Assembly: GCA_036264135.1 (NCBI GenBank) | Contig: DATARN010000064.1 | Coordinates: 1 to 64,000, forward strand | Direction of reading: 5' to 3' | DNA length: 64,000 nt | Source of the DNA: DATARN01 sp036264135 | Lineage (GTDB): Bacteria > Actinomycetota > Acidimicrobiia > Acidimicrobiales > Palsa-688 | Shown here: positions 8,310-17,339 of the stretch, in pieces | Numbering within the stretch: position 1 is the first letter of the stretch | How the letters are laid out: each line of letters starts with the position of its first letter | Notes under the pieces: model-generated | Database searches by the model: none | What the model saw: the letters and a program-made list of their open reading frames with translations, nothing else | What the model was told of the DNA's origin: nothing | Position numbers and translations under genes: made by a program

Positions 8310-9515
8310 TCATGTCGCCTCGTCCAGGCAGTCGGCGCGCAGCATCAGGGCGTCGGCGAGGAACTTCGTCGCCCAGTTCGGAAACTGCAACGGGGCGTAA
8401 CGGCCCCAGATCGGGAAGGACCCCGGAAGTGCCCCGACCACCGGAGGCAACCGCAGCCGCTGCTGGTGGCGGACCACGAGCTCCACTGCCTTCGCGCCGG
8501 TGTCGCGCCAACGCGGCTCACCGGTCAACTGAAAGAGACGAAACCACGCCGCCGCGAGCTGTGCCACCGCGGTAAGGCAGCTGTAGCGGACGGTCGGGTT
8601 CCACGTTTCGTCGAACACCGCGGGCAGCGTGCCGTGGGTCTCGATCCGGGCCATCAGCACCTCAGATGTCCGCCGGGCGGCGTCGAGGTAGGCGGGATCG
8701 CCGCGGCAGGCGAAGCCCTCGGTGAGGCCCCGCACGGTGTAGGCGATGCCGTGGGTGTTGGGCAGCTTCCCCGGGCGGAAGGCGCAGGCGTCGAACCACC
8801 CGTTCGGGCGTTGCATGGACACGACCCAGTCGAGATTGCGCACCCCGGCATCGGTGAAGCGCTCGTCGCCGGTCAGCTGGCCGAGGCGGAGCAGGGCCCA
8901 CGCCACCCGGGCGTGGTAGGTGGTGGCGACGCCCCGATAGCTGGATGCGCCCCTCCAGGTGCCGTCGCCCGATTGCCGCGCCACCAGGTAGTTCCCGGCC
9001 CGCACGGCGCCCTCTCGGTAGGCCGGACCGGCGCCGGCGGCGTCGAGGTCGAGGAAGCCGTGAAGCACCATTCCCGTGTCGAACGCCACCGGCGGGCCGT
9101 ACTGCCGTCCGGTGCGGCCGATGGGCATTGGTGTGCCGCCGTCAGCCGTTTGGACCTCGAGCTCCCAGTCACCCATCCGCGCCGCCCGGGCCCGTAGCTC
9201 GGCGTCGCCCGTTCGGCGGGCGTACTCCAGAAGGGTCCCGATGATGTACCCGGTGGTCTCCGGGTAGGGGGCCAGCCAGCCGTCGAGGAGGGAGAAGCCC
9301 CGAGCGCATCCTCTACCTCCGGCCGCATCATGGGTCGCGCACAGCCAGCCGATGGCGTCACCGAGTGCCGCCGTCGGCGTCACACCGGGACATGGCGGAA
9401 CGGTCCGGCGGGCCAGCGTGAGGGCATCGCGGGCCACGATCACCGGCAGCAGGCCCAAACCGCGGCCGCGACCGGTTGGACGGTGGGAAAAGGGGGCCGG
9501 GGTGGTCACGACCAT
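8310..9515 (-). CDS. Putative alpha/alpha-toroid polysaccharide-locus protein
   Basis: A 401-residue protein whose body is a series of paired helices with conserved Trp, Gly, Tyr and His. An example is G-F-S-L-L-D-G-W...P-E-T-T-G-Y-I-I-G-T-L-L, and the D-T-G-M-V-L-H-G-F-L segment recurs in similar form. This layout is typical of six-hairpin/terpenoid-cyclase-like toroids found in polysaccharide lyases, unsaturated glucuronyl hydrolases and 2-epimerases. No signal peptide is obvious, so it may be cytoplasmic. It overlaps the preceding glycosyltransferase stop by ten bases in the same operon. Its reaction is unknown; polymer editing or a sugar epimerase-like activity are both possible. Confidence 0.6.
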   Translation of the reverse strand: MVVTTPAPFSHRPTGRGRGLGLLPVIVARDALTLARRTVPPCPGVTPTAALGDAIGWLCATHDAAGGRGCARGFSLLDGWLAPYPETTGYIIGTLLEYARRTGDAELRARAARMGDWELEVQTADGGTPMPIGRTGRQYGPPVAFDTGMVLHGFLDLDAAGAGPAYREGAVRAGNYLVARQSGDGTWRGASSYRGVATTYHARVAWALLRLGQLTGDERFTDAGVRNLDWVVSMQRPNGWFDACAFRPGKLPNTHGIAYTVRGLTEGFACRGDPAYLDAARRTSEVLMARIETHGTLPAVFDETWNPTVRYSCLTAVAQLAAAWFRLFQLTGEPRWRDTGAKAVELVVRHQQRLRLPPVVGALPGSFPIWGRYAPLQFPNWATKFLADALMLRADCLDEAT

Positions 9516-10561
9516 CGGTGGAGGATCTCGGCCAGTTGGCTGGCGACGACCTCGGTGTCGTAGCGCTGCTCAACCAGACTCCGGCCTTCCGCACCCATGG
9601 CCCGGCGCTCGTCCGGGTGGCGGTACAGGTGCCGCAACGCTTCGAGCCACTCGCCGGGACCGGGGCCGGCCGCCACCCCGGCGTGACCGGCAACCAGGAG
9701 GTCGGCGTTCATCCCCACTGGAGAGGCGATGAACGGGACGCCCGACGCCATGTACTGCAGCAGTTTGAAGCTGCATTTGCCACGGGTCCACGGCAGGTCG
9801 GGAAGGGGCATCAGGCCGACCGAAAACGAGCGGAGGACGCTTGCTTCTGTGTCCGGCGACCACGGAACGTAACGCACCCGCTCGACCGGCAGGCGGGAAA
9901 ACCTCGGCGCCACGTCCGCCATGACAACGAGGTCGGCGTCGTGGGCCTCCTGCCAAAAGTGACGGAGCTCCTCCTCGATGTCATACAGGAACGGCAGGTT
10001 GCCACCGGTCCCCGTCCAGCCAATACGAAACCGCCCATCCGACGCCTTGTCCTCGGGGCGGAAGCGCCGGGTGTCCACCGCCGTGGGGACGATGTGGACC
10101 TCCGGGTTGTGGTCGCCGAGCCAGTCGGCCAGGTAACGGTTCCCGGCGATGACGGCGGTGGCCCGTTTGGCCGCGTAGGTCGTCCCCTTGCGCCCAAAAG
10201 GGCCGGCCAACCACATGGCATCGTCGAGATCGAACAGCAACGGCGAGCCGAGCGCCGGCTCCATGGTGAGATGCCCATGCACGAGGGGCTTCTGCAACCA
10301 GGTCAGGGTGGCCCGCCGCGACGCCAGCACGCCTGGCACCTGGGCCAGCACCTTGGTCACCTGAACCCCGGCATAGAGCGGCGCGAGTGATCGGGGCCCG
10401 AAGCGCTGGGAGCGGAACGGCAGTTCGGCGGCGGCCGAGATGGGAGAGGGACGCTCGCGCACCGCCACCCCCCGTCGGCCGAGGGGCTCGATGTACTGGC
10501 GGACCCGGAAGCGGGCCGATGGCAGCCGGCGCCCACCAGTCAGAGCCAGGACGTTGATCAC
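9506..10561 (-). CDS. GT4-like glycosyltransferase
   Basis: A 351-residue GT-B glycosyltransferase. The N-terminal half has the R-x-R-x-R-Q-Y start common in this subfamily. The donor half opens with R-I-G-W-T-G-T-G-G-N and contains the K-C-S-F-K-L-L-Q-Y-M-A-S-G-V-P segment, where the usual E-x7-E is replaced by a K-based motif seen in related enzymes. It transfers a sugar from an activated nucleotide donor to the growing repeat unit on the cytoplasmic face. The GTG start overlaps the flippase stop by four bases (GTGA), so the pair is coupled. Sugar specificity cannot be read from sequence. Confidence 0.8.
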   Translation of the reverse strand: MINVLALTGGRRLPSARFRVRQYIEPLGRRGVAVRERPSPISAAAELPFRSQRFGPRSLAPLYAGVQVTKVLAQVPGVLASRRATLTWLQKPLVHGHLTMEPALGSPLLFDLDDAMWLAGPFGRKGTTYAAKRATAVIAGNRYLADWLGDHNPEVHIVPTAVDTRRFRPEDKASDGRFRIGWTGTGGNLPFLYDIEEELRHFWQEAHDADLVVMADVAPRFSRLPVERVRYVPWSPDTEASVLRSFSVGLMPLPDLPWTRGKCSFKLLQYMASGVPFIASPVGMNADLLVAGHAGVAAGPGPGEWLEALRHLYRHPDERRAMGAEGRSLVEQRYDTEVVASQLAEILHRWS

Positions 10562-11958
10562 GCCGGCAAGGTCGGTCCGACGAGGGTGGTCGCGCCGGCC
10601 GCCTCACGATCGTTGACGGCGCGCTGCGCCCGCCGCGCCTGAAGGCCGATGTTGAACAGCAGGTCCAGGCTGAGGATGGCGGCGCTTCCGGCGGGCCCGA
10701 GAACAGGGACCAGCGCCACGCTGGCGGCCAGCTTGGCGGCCGTCAGGGCAGCATTGACCTTGGTGGCATAGCCGGCGAACCCAAGCGCCAGCAGTGAGGG
10801 GCGGGCCCAGAACAAGATGTTGGCGAAGGCGATGCCCGGGAGGAGAAGGAGTAGCGGGGTGATCGCATGCGAATAGCGACGGCCGAGCAGCAGCGGGATG
10901 GCGAACGGCGCCACGGCCACCAGAGCCACCGTGACGGGGGCCGTCCACGCCGCCACCACGTTGCTGCCGCGGCGCCACAGACGGCGAACATCGTCCCACG
11001 CCGCGGTCGCCGCCGCCCGCGCGATTTCGGGGTAGAAGACGTCGGTGATCGGGCCAACCGGCACGAATGACAGGTCAACCAGGGAGTAGGCGAGCCGGTA
11101 ATAACCGGCTTCCGCCGGTGACCGGAAGTAGCCCAGGATCAGTGGGTCCACGGTGCGGTTGATGACCTTCAGGCTGGCGCTCAGGTTGGTGAACGCACCG
11201 AAACGGGCCATGGCGCCGAGCTTTCCCCGCAGGACGCCAAGCGGCGTCGCCCACCATCGGGGCCCCAGATGGCGGTGAGCCACCAGCGCCGCCGCCACGA
11301 GGTAGGCCGCCGAATCGATCACCTGGGCGCCCACCCAGGCAAGGAGGTATCCCTCCAGCCGGCCGGAGGTGACGTAGACCGCCACCAGGGCCGCGGTGCG
11401 AGCGCCCTGCCCGAAGGTATCCAACTTGGCCTGCAGGCTGAATCGCCCCGCCGCCTGCAGCAGACCGAGGGTCGACTCGGTGACGAGGTTGGCGAGGATG
11501 ATGAAGGCAAAAAGATGGATCAGGCGAACATCGGAGGCCGACTTCAGGAACAACCGAGCGCCGAGCGGGGCCAGCAGCCACACCAGGGCGAAGGCGACCA
11601 GAGCTGACGACGCCTCGCCAATCATCGCGACCTTCCACGACGCCGCCGCCGATGATCGGTCGTCCCGGGCCAAGGCCTCGGCGACGTACTTGACGACGAA
11701 CTCGTTCATCCGAAACGACGTCAGCAGGTCGGCGACGGTGACAAAGGTGGTCACCAGGACGAAGACGCCGTAGCCGGACACTCCGAGATCCCGGGCGACG
11801 AGTAGTCCTTGGGGCAGGACCAGTGCGAGGGCAATGGCGTTCGAGCCCGTGAGCCAACTGGTGTCTTGCAGGAGACGTCGAAGCTGGGCGTCGCCACGGA
11901 TCGTGGCGAGACCACGCCGGACGAGATTGCTGCGGGCGCCGTCGCGCCCTTCGGTCAT
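10558..11958 (-). CDS. Wzx-type oligosaccharide flippase
   Basis: A 466-residue polytopic protein with about 12-14 hydrophobic segments, typical of the MOP/polysaccharide-transport family. It begins with a short basic N-terminus and D-T-S-W-L-T-G-S-N-A, contains D-L-G-V-S-G-Y-G in the first loop, and has mid-protein charged loops usual for Wzx. It would flip lipid-linked repeat units across the membrane for the Wzy polymerase at 13711-15168. The ATG overlaps the preceding Wzz/kinase stop by four bases. Substrate specificity is set by the glycosyltransferases around it. Confidence 0.85.
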   Translation of the reverse strand: MTEGRDGARSNLVRRGLATIRGDAQLRRLLQDTSWLTGSNAIALALVLPQGLLVARDLGVSGYGVFVLVTTFVTVADLLTSFRMNEFVVKYVAEALARDDRSSAAASWKVAMIGEASSALVAFALVWLLAPLGARLFLKSASDVRLIHLFAFIILANLVTESTLGLLQAAGRFSLQAKLDTFGQGARTAALVAVYVTSGRLEGYLLAWVGAQVIDSAAYLVAAALVAHRHLGPRWWATPLGVLRGKLGAMARFGAFTNLSASLKVINRTVDPLILGYFRSPAEAGYYRLAYSLVDLSFVPVGPITDVFYPEIARAAATAAWDDVRRLWRRGSNVVAAWTAPVTVALVAVAPFAIPLLLGRRYSHAITPLLLLLPGIAFANILFWARPSLLALGFAGYATKVNAALTAAKLAASVALVPVLGPAGSAAILSLDLLFNIGLQARRAQRAVNDREAAGATTLVGPTLPA

Positions 11959-13637
11959 GCGCTGACCTTCCCCTCGCTTCCCGGTCGGCGGACCTTGGTG
12001 GGCCGCGGGTTGCCTACCCGTGTCAACGACGGGGCGTCGGGGGAACCGTCGTCATCAGGGGCCCGTTCGGCCTGGGCGTACTGGTACCGGTAGCCGTACC
12101 GGGCCTCAGCCCGGACCCGGTTGAGAATCGTCCCGACCAGCGGGGCGCTGGCCTGGCGGAGTCGGGCCACGGCCTCCTTGAGCTCCGATCTGATCGTCGA
12201 GTTGGCGGCGACGAGCAGCAAGGTGGCGTCGGCCCAGGCGGAAAAGGCGACCGCGTCGCTCACCGGCAGGACCGGTGGGCAGTCGACGAGCACCACGTCG
12301 AACTGGCGCTTCAAGTCGTTCACGATCGCCGACGTCTTCGGGCCGAGCAGGACCGCCGAGGGGTTCGGGGGCAGCGGGCCGGCGGCGAGGATGCTCAACC
12401 CGTCGACACCGGGAACGCGCTGGAGCGCCGACTCCAGCGAGCTCTGACCGAGGTACACCGACGTGAACCCGGGACGGTCGGGCAGGTGGAAGAACTGATT
12501 GGCCCGGGGACGCCGGAGGTCACAGTCGACCAGGACCACCCGTTGGCCCCCTTGGGCCATCGCCACGGCGAGGTTGGCGACCGCCGCCGACTTGCCCTCG
12601 GCGGGGTTGGCACTCACCATCTGCCACACCACCGGGGGCCGATCCGATCCGAGGAAGAGAAGCGAGGTGCGCAGCGTGCGGAATGCCTCCGCCGACGGGG
12701 AATCAGGCGCACGCACGCTGGCCAGGAACGGCTCGGAAGGATCTTTCCATTCATCGACGTCGGGCAGCACGCCAAGGACGGGCACGGTCGGTACCACCCG
12801 CTCCAAGTCCTCACCGGTACGGACCGAGTCGTCAAAGACGTCGAGCGTCACCACGGCGCCCACTCCGATGAGCAATCCGAGGACCAGTCCGGCGATGCCG
12901 GTGGTCACCGGATGGGGCCGCAGCTTTGACGTAGGGATCACTCCCGTGGTCACGATCTGGTCCTGGTTGGGACTGACCTGCAGTTGCAGCTGGAGTTGGG
13001 TGAGGCGGTCCCGCAGCGGCGCCTGCTGGCCGAGGAGCTGATCGCGCTGGTAGAGGAGACCCGACACCTGACTCGATGACCCCGGGTTGGCCGCCTCGCT
13101 GGCCGCGATCTGGCTGTTCAAGCGGTCGATCTGCGTTTGTATGCCATCGATTTGTGACGTGACGGCGTTGGCCGCCGCGGTCGTATCCTGGCGGCTCTGG
13201 TTCCGCCGGAAGTCCAAGTAGGCATTGGCATAGGCACTCGCCGATCGGGCCGCCAGCGATGCCGTCGCCGCCTGACCGTGAATCTCCACCACGTCGGAAT
13301 CGCTCGACGCGGTGACGGTCACTTTGGTGCCCGGCCCGACCTGGCGGGCAACGGCGGCCGCCACCGGGGCACTCTCGATCATCTGAATCTCGTTCTGTAC
13401 CACCCGAGCCGGGTTGGAGTCGGTTGCTGGGCTCTGGTCGAGGGCAGCCACGGCGCCGGACTGCCCGACGAGCATCTTCACCCGGCCCTCGTACCGCGGA
13501 CTTTGCGAGAACGAAAAGGCCAAGGCAACGGCCACGACGGCCAAGGTCACCAATGCGATCAGCACCTTGCGGCGCCAAACGAGACCCGCGTACCGACGCG
13601 GGTCGAAGTGGTGCGCCTCGGCCGTTTCGTCCACCAC
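11955..13637 (-). CDS. Chain-length regulator fused to BY-kinase (Wzz-Wzc type)
   Basis: A 560-residue fusion. The N-terminal Wzz domain has a membrane helix at about 26-46, a long periplasmic coiled-coil region, and a second helix near 230-250. The C-terminal P-loop BY-kinase domain has Walker A N-P-A-E-G-K-S near residue 345, Walker A' V-V-L-V-D-C-D near 370, and a short tyrosine cluster (Y-G-Y-R-Y-Q-Y) near 512-518 as the autophosphorylation tail. It controls polymer length by phosphorylation cycles with the Wzy polymerase, which is encoded divergently just upstream. GTG codons at 13637 and 13634 are both possible; the -10 box spacing favours 13634. It heads a five-gene operon. Confidence 0.87.
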   Translation of the reverse strand: MVDETAEAHHFDPRRYAGLVWRRKVLIALVTLAVVAVALAFSFSQSPRYEGRVKMLVGQSGAVAALDQSPATDSNPARVVQNEIQMIESAPVAAAVARQVGPGTKVTVTASSDSDVVEIHGQAATASLAARSASAYANAYLDFRRNQSRQDTTAAANAVTSQIDGIQTQIDRLNSQIAASEAANPGSSSQVSGLLYQRDQLLGQQAPLRDRLTQLQLQLQVSPNQDQIVTTGVIPTSKLRPHPVTTGIAGLVLGLLIGVGAVVTLDVFDDSVRTGEDLERVVPTVPVLGVLPDVDEWKDPSEPFLASVRAPDSPSAEAFRTLRTSLLFLGSDRPPVVWQMVSANPAEGKSAAVANLAVAMAQGGQRVVLVDCDLRRPRANQFFHLPDRPGFTSVYLGQSSLESALQRVPGVDGLSILAAGPLPPNPSAVLLGPKTSAIVNDLKRQFDVVLVDCPPVLPVSDAVAFSAWADATLLLVAANSTIRSELKEAVARLRQASAPLVGTILNRVRAEARYGYRYQYAQAERAPDDDGSPDAPSLTRVGNPRPTKVRRPGSEGKVSA

Positions 13638-13640
13638 CTG

Positions 13641-13646
13641 ATCCTA
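13641..13646 (-). promoter_or_regulatory. -10 box (TAGGAT) of the wzz/kinase operon
   Basis: TAGGAT lies six bases before the second GTG (13634) of the chain-length gene with no ribosome-binding site between, which favours a leaderless start there. The 73-base region to 13711 must also hold the promoter for the divergent polymerase. Confidence 0.45.
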
Positions 13647-13710
13647 CCGACAACCCGTGATCGCCGGGGTGGAACTAGCCTCGCGGGGTGCTTGGGCGGC
13701 CGCACCGGAT

Positions 13711-15168
13711 ATGAACGTGGTGATGGTGGGACGGCTGCCGTCCCGTCGCCCTCGAGCCTGGGCCGGCGTGGGCATCGTCGTCTACGTCGTCCTGGCGGGA
13801 GCGGCGGTGGCGGTCAACCCCTTTTTGCTGGTCGTCGGAACCCTCGTCGTGGCCCTCCCGGTCGTCGCGTACCTTCGTCCAGACGTCGGGGTGTACGTCT
13901 TACTGGCGTTAACACCCCTTACCGCGGGCATCGACCGTGGCCATATTGTGCCGCTTCTGCGACCAAACGAGGTGATCTTTCTCCTCGTCGGGGCAGGAGT
14001 AGGGTTGCGCCGATTGAGCTCAATCGGTGCGGGCGAGCGGGCCACCTTTCGATTGTTGACCACCGATACCTCGCTGTTCGCTTTGGCGTTCTTCGGCTCG
14101 GTCGTTCCCTTGCTGTGGATGCTGGCTCGTAGTCGATCGATCAGCCAGGATGACCTCCTCTACACCTTCGTCCTGCCGAAATACTTCGCCATATACCTTG
14201 TGGTCAAGGCCGCTATTCGAACCGAGAGACAGGTCCGGATCTGTTTGATGGTGGTGCTCGCCTCGGGGGCGGTGGTCGCGATCGTCGCCATCCTGCAGGC
14301 CCTGCTGTTGTTTCATGTTCCCGCCTTGTTGGCCAAGTTCTATGCCCCCTATGGCGACACGGAGGCCCTCTACCTCAACCGCGGCGGATCGACGCTTGCC
14401 AATCCCCTGGCCGTGGCCGACGTGATGGTGATCACCCTCGCGGTGACGGTCGGTTTCGTCGCCAAAGGTCTCGGGCGGCGATGGCTCCTGATCGGGTTGG
14501 GAACGCTCTACATCGTTGGCTGCGTGGCCTCCGGTGAGTTCTCGGGCGCCCTGGCGTTGCTCGTCGGCCTGTTGGCCGTGGGCGCGGTGACCGGCCGCTT
14601 CTGGCGACCACTCGCCTTCGTCGTGCCGGCCCTCATCGTCGCCGGGCTGATCCTGCAACCGGTCATCGATCGACGGCTGAGCGACGCCCACGCCACGGGA
14701 GGCGTCCCATCGAGTTGGACGGAGAGGGTCAGCAATCTCGAGACCTACTTCCTGCCTGACCTCCGGCACGACTTCCAATGGGTTCTCGGCGTGCGACCCT
14801 CGGCACGAGTGGCCCGCGGGACGAACGACTACGTGTTCATCGAGAGCGGGTACATCGAACTTCTCTGGACCGGCGGAATCCCGCTCCTCGTGGCGGCGGC
14901 CGCCTTCCTGTCCGCCAACCTTCGCGCCACCGCCACCATCAGCCGGCGCCGCCACGACGCGGCTGGCATTGCCGCGATCGGCGCCTTTACCGCCCTCGCG
15001 GTCATCGCCGTTCTCGACCTCACCGATCCGCATCTCACCCTGCGCGGCGCCGGAGATGTCACCTTCGCACTCTTGGCGCTCGCCTACGTCCGAAACCCGT
15101 CGGTGGCCCGGGCGCCCACCGCGGTCCGAATGGTCCAACCCGGGACAATGGCCGCAACGGTGAGCTAG
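13711..15168 (+). CDS. O-antigen ligase / Wzy-type polymerase
   Basis: A polytopic protein of 485 residues with about twelve transmembrane segments and one large periplasmic loop (roughly residues 325-390), containing the conserved R-V...W...G of the Wzy_C/O-antigen ligase family. It polymerises flipped repeat units, or ligates the chain to an acceptor, on the outer face of the membrane. The ATG at 13711 is preferred over an in-frame GTG at 13657 because the hydrophobic core begins about 15 residues later. It is the first of three plus-strand genes (polymerase, lysozyme-fold protein, glycosyltransferase), divergent from the kinase operon. Confidence 0.8.
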   Translation: MNVVMVGRLPSRRPRAWAGVGIVVYVVLAGAAVAVNPFLLVVGTLVVALPVVAYLRPDVGVYVLLALTPLTAGIDRGHIVPLLRPNEVIFLLVGAGVGLRRLSSIGAGERATFRLLTTDTSLFALAFFGSVVPLLWMLARSRSISQDDLLYTFVLPKYFAIYLVVKAAIRTERQVRICLMVVLASGAVVAIVAILQALLLFHVPALLAKFYAPYGDTEALYLNRGGSTLANPLAVADVMVITLAVTVGFVAKGLGRRWLLIGLGTLYIVGCVASGEFSGALALLVGLLAVGAVTGRFWRPLAFVVPALIVAGLILQPVIDRRLSDAHATGGVPSSWTERVSNLETYFLPDLRHDFQWVLGVRPSARVARGTNDYVFIESGYIELLWTGGIPLLVAAAAFLSANLRATATISRRRHDAAGIAAIGAFTALAVIAVLDLTDPHLTLRGAGDVTFALLALAYVRNPSVARAPTAVRMVQPGTMAATVS

Positions 15169-15281
15169 CGCTTTTCCGAAGTTGCCTGAGAAAGGGACGA
15201 ATTGGACCCACCCACTTAGGTGATGTTTCTCCGTGTCCGAAACGACTCGTCGACAAGGAAGCACGACGACGAGGAGACGGG

Positions 15282-16175
15282 ATGCGGCGGTTCATAGGCG
15301 GAGGGATAATCCTGCTGGCGATGGCGATCTTCGCGGCGTTCAGCAGCCCCCAACAGACGGCTTCAGCTTCGGTGTTCCGGCGGCGCGGGACCACCACCAC
15401 GACACGACCCGTGACCACCACGGCCCTACCCACGACGACAACGACCCGCCCGGTCACCTCGACGACGTCCACGACGGTCAAGACGCCGGTCGCCGTCTCG
15501 CACTTCTCAACATTGCCCGTCGGATCGGCCCTGCCGTCGGACGCAACCTGCACCGCCGAGGTACGTGTCGCGGCGGAACAACGGCCCGACAACACCACCG
15601 CCAACCACACCGTCCCGCCGAGCGGCGGCTTCTCACTGGCTTCGCTCGGCGTGGCCAACGGCTACGACAGCCGCTCGCCAACACTCGAGGCCAGGGTCAC
15701 CGGCAATTTCACCGGTACTACCGACGAGATCATTCAATGGGCGTCATGCAAGTGGGGCTTCGACGAGGACGTCGTCCGAGCCATCGCGGTCGCCGAGTCC
15801 AATTGGCACCAGAGCCAGCTCGGTGACTACCAGTCAACCAACTGCCCGTCGGGCTATGCCGCCCCGTGCCCGATGAGCTTCGGCATTCACCAGATCAAAT
15901 GGAGCGACGACCCGAACGGCACGTACCCCTGGTCGCAGCGGTCTACCGCGTTCAATCTCGACGAGTCCCTGATGGTGCACCGACTCTGCTACGAGGGGTA
16001 CATCAGCTGGCTGCACCAGTATCCCGGCAGCACCACCGCATATTCGACGGGTGACCTTTGGGGTTGCGTCGGGCAGTGGTACTCGGGAAGCTGGTGGGAC
16101 TCCGGGGCCCGCAGTTACATCGCCAGCGTCCAGAGCTACCTCACCAGCAAGCCGTGGACTCAGGCCGGTTTCTAG
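15282..16175 (+). CDS. Secreted lysozyme-fold (transglycosylase-like) protein
   Basis: A 297-residue protein with a signal peptide (about 1-34), a Thr-rich linker (about 38-70), and a single lysozyme-like domain closely related to that at 5889-7133. Shared features are A-E-S-N-W as candidate catalytic Glu, S-F-G-I-H-Q, W-G-C-V-G-Q-W-Y-S-G and conserved Cys. It lacks the C-terminal beta-sandwich of the paralogue. GAGGAG lies six bases before the ATG. A peptidoglycan- or polymer-cleaving activity that opens the wall for polysaccharide export is inferred from fold and context. The upstream 113 bases contain no recognisable riboswitch. Confidence 0.7.
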   Translation: MRRFIGGGIILLAMAIFAAFSSPQQTASASVFRRRGTTTTTRPVTTTALPTTTTTRPVTSTTSTTVKTPVAVSHFSTLPVGSALPSDATCTAEVRVAAEQRPDNTTANHTVPPSGGFSLASLGVANGYDSRSPTLEARVTGNFTGTTDEIIQWASCKWGFDEDVVRAIAVAESNWHQSQLGDYQSTNCPSGYAAPCPMSFGIHQIKWSDDPNGTYPWSQRSTAFNLDESLMVHRLCYEGYISWLHQYPGSTTAYSTGDLWGCVGQWYSGSWWDSGARSYIASVQSYLTSKPWTQAGF

Positions 16176-16199
16176 CTTGGAGTACGGCAAGCTGGCGGC

Positions 16200-17339
16200 A
16201 TGACCACCGGCATCCTGGTGAACAGCTATTCCGGCCAACCAGGAGTCACGGAGCTAAGCCTCGATTCAGACGCTGGCCGCCTCCCTCGGAAGGACTACGT
16301 CGAGATGTGGCGACGCTACGGGGTCGAGATCATCGACAGCACCTATCTGGCACGGCGCGGGTCGCCGCTCTCTCGAGCGGTGGCCCGCGTCGCTGGGGTC
16401 GACCTGGGCCAGCTGTGCGAAGCGATCCTGGGCGGCGGCCGCTATGACAGCCTGTGGACCTGGAATGAATCCGTCGGCCTTCCTTTGGCCCTCTTCAACA
16501 AGGTCACCCGTCGCCAGCAGGACCTGGTCACCGTCGCGGCATGGTTGTCCCGGCCCAAGAAGGCGGTTTTCCTGCACCCCTTGGGGGCCCATTCCGCGAT
16601 CCGGGCCGTGGTCACCGGAAGTCGGGCCCAGTTGGATATTGCCGCCGGCCGCCTCGGTGTCCCCCGCTCGAAGCTGCACTACGCACCGTGGCCGGTCGAC
16701 GAACGGTTCTGGCAACCTCAAGAGGTGGCCGTCGAGCCGATGATCTGCGCCGTGGGGTGGGAGGCGCGCGACTACATAACGTTGCTACGAGCCGCCCGAC
16801 GCCTTGCCGTGGATGTCTGCCTGGCGGTCGGATCCCACGTCCTTTCCTGGAATGAAGACGATGGGGGCACCGCCGGCGGGGGGAGATCTCGCCTCCAGGC
16901 GCTACGGGGGACACACGGGTACGAGCACTATCGGTCGTGGCTGCGCCACGTTGCCGACGAGGGCCTGCCGACCAATGTCTCCCTGCTCGAGCAGCTGGCG
17001 CCGCCGCAGCTACGCGACCTGTACGGCCGAGCACGCTTGGTCGTTGTTCCTCTCCACGATGTCGACAGCGATTGCGGGATCACGGCCATTATCGAGGCGA
17101 TGGCGATGGGTAAAGCGGTCATTGTCACGCGGACTCGCGGTCAGGTCGACGTGTTCGACGACGGCGTCCACGGAATCTACGTTCCCCCGTACGATTCGCC
17201 GGCGTTGGAGGCCGCCATCAACCGGTTGCTGGCCGACCCGCAAGAGGCAGAGAAGATGGGCCGGGCGGGACGGAGGCTGGTCGAGAGCCGACATGCCTTG
17301 GATCACTACGTGGATCAGCTCGGAGCCTTGCTCGTCTAG
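16200..17339 (+). CDS. GT4-like glycosyltransferase
   Basis: A 379-residue GT-B enzyme. The donor-binding half contains a V-G-W-E-A-R-D-Y segment and the D-C-G-I-T-A-I-I-E-A-M-A-M-G-K-A-V-I loop that replaces the classical E-x7-E of GT4, then T-R-T-R-G-Q. An acidic, Trp-rich N-terminal half would hold the acceptor. It is the third gene of the plus-strand part of the polysaccharide locus. Its last 122 bases overlap the 3' end of the convergent FkbM methyltransferase frame. The C-terminus looks complete and normal for the family, so the overlap is an extension of the other gene. Confidence 0.78.
   Translation: MTTGILVNSYSGQPGVTELSLDSDAGRLPRKDYVEMWRRYGVEIIDSTYLARRGSPLSRAVARVAGVDLGQLCEAILGGGRYDSLWTWNESVGLPLALFNKVTRRQQDLVTVAAWLSRPKKAVFLHPLGAHSAIRAVVTGSRAQLDIAAGRLGVPRSKLHYAPWPVDERFWQPQEVAVEPMICAVGWEARDYITLLRAARRLAVDVCLAVGSHVLSWNEDDGGTAGGGRSRLQALRGTHGYEHYRSWLRHVADEGLPTNVSLLEQLAPPQLRDLYGRARLVVVPLHDVDSDCGITAIIEAMAMGKAVIVTRTRGQVDVFDDGVHGIYVPPYDSPALEAAINRLLADPQEAEKMGRAGRRLVESRHALDHYVDQLGALLV

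Noticed and set aside
15169..15281. Possible riboswitch before the secreted lysozyme-fold gene (as in resuscitation-factor genes controlled by cyclic-di-AMP)
   Set aside because: I could not find conserved ydaO or other riboswitch elements; only a weak GAGAAA/TTTCTC pair is present.
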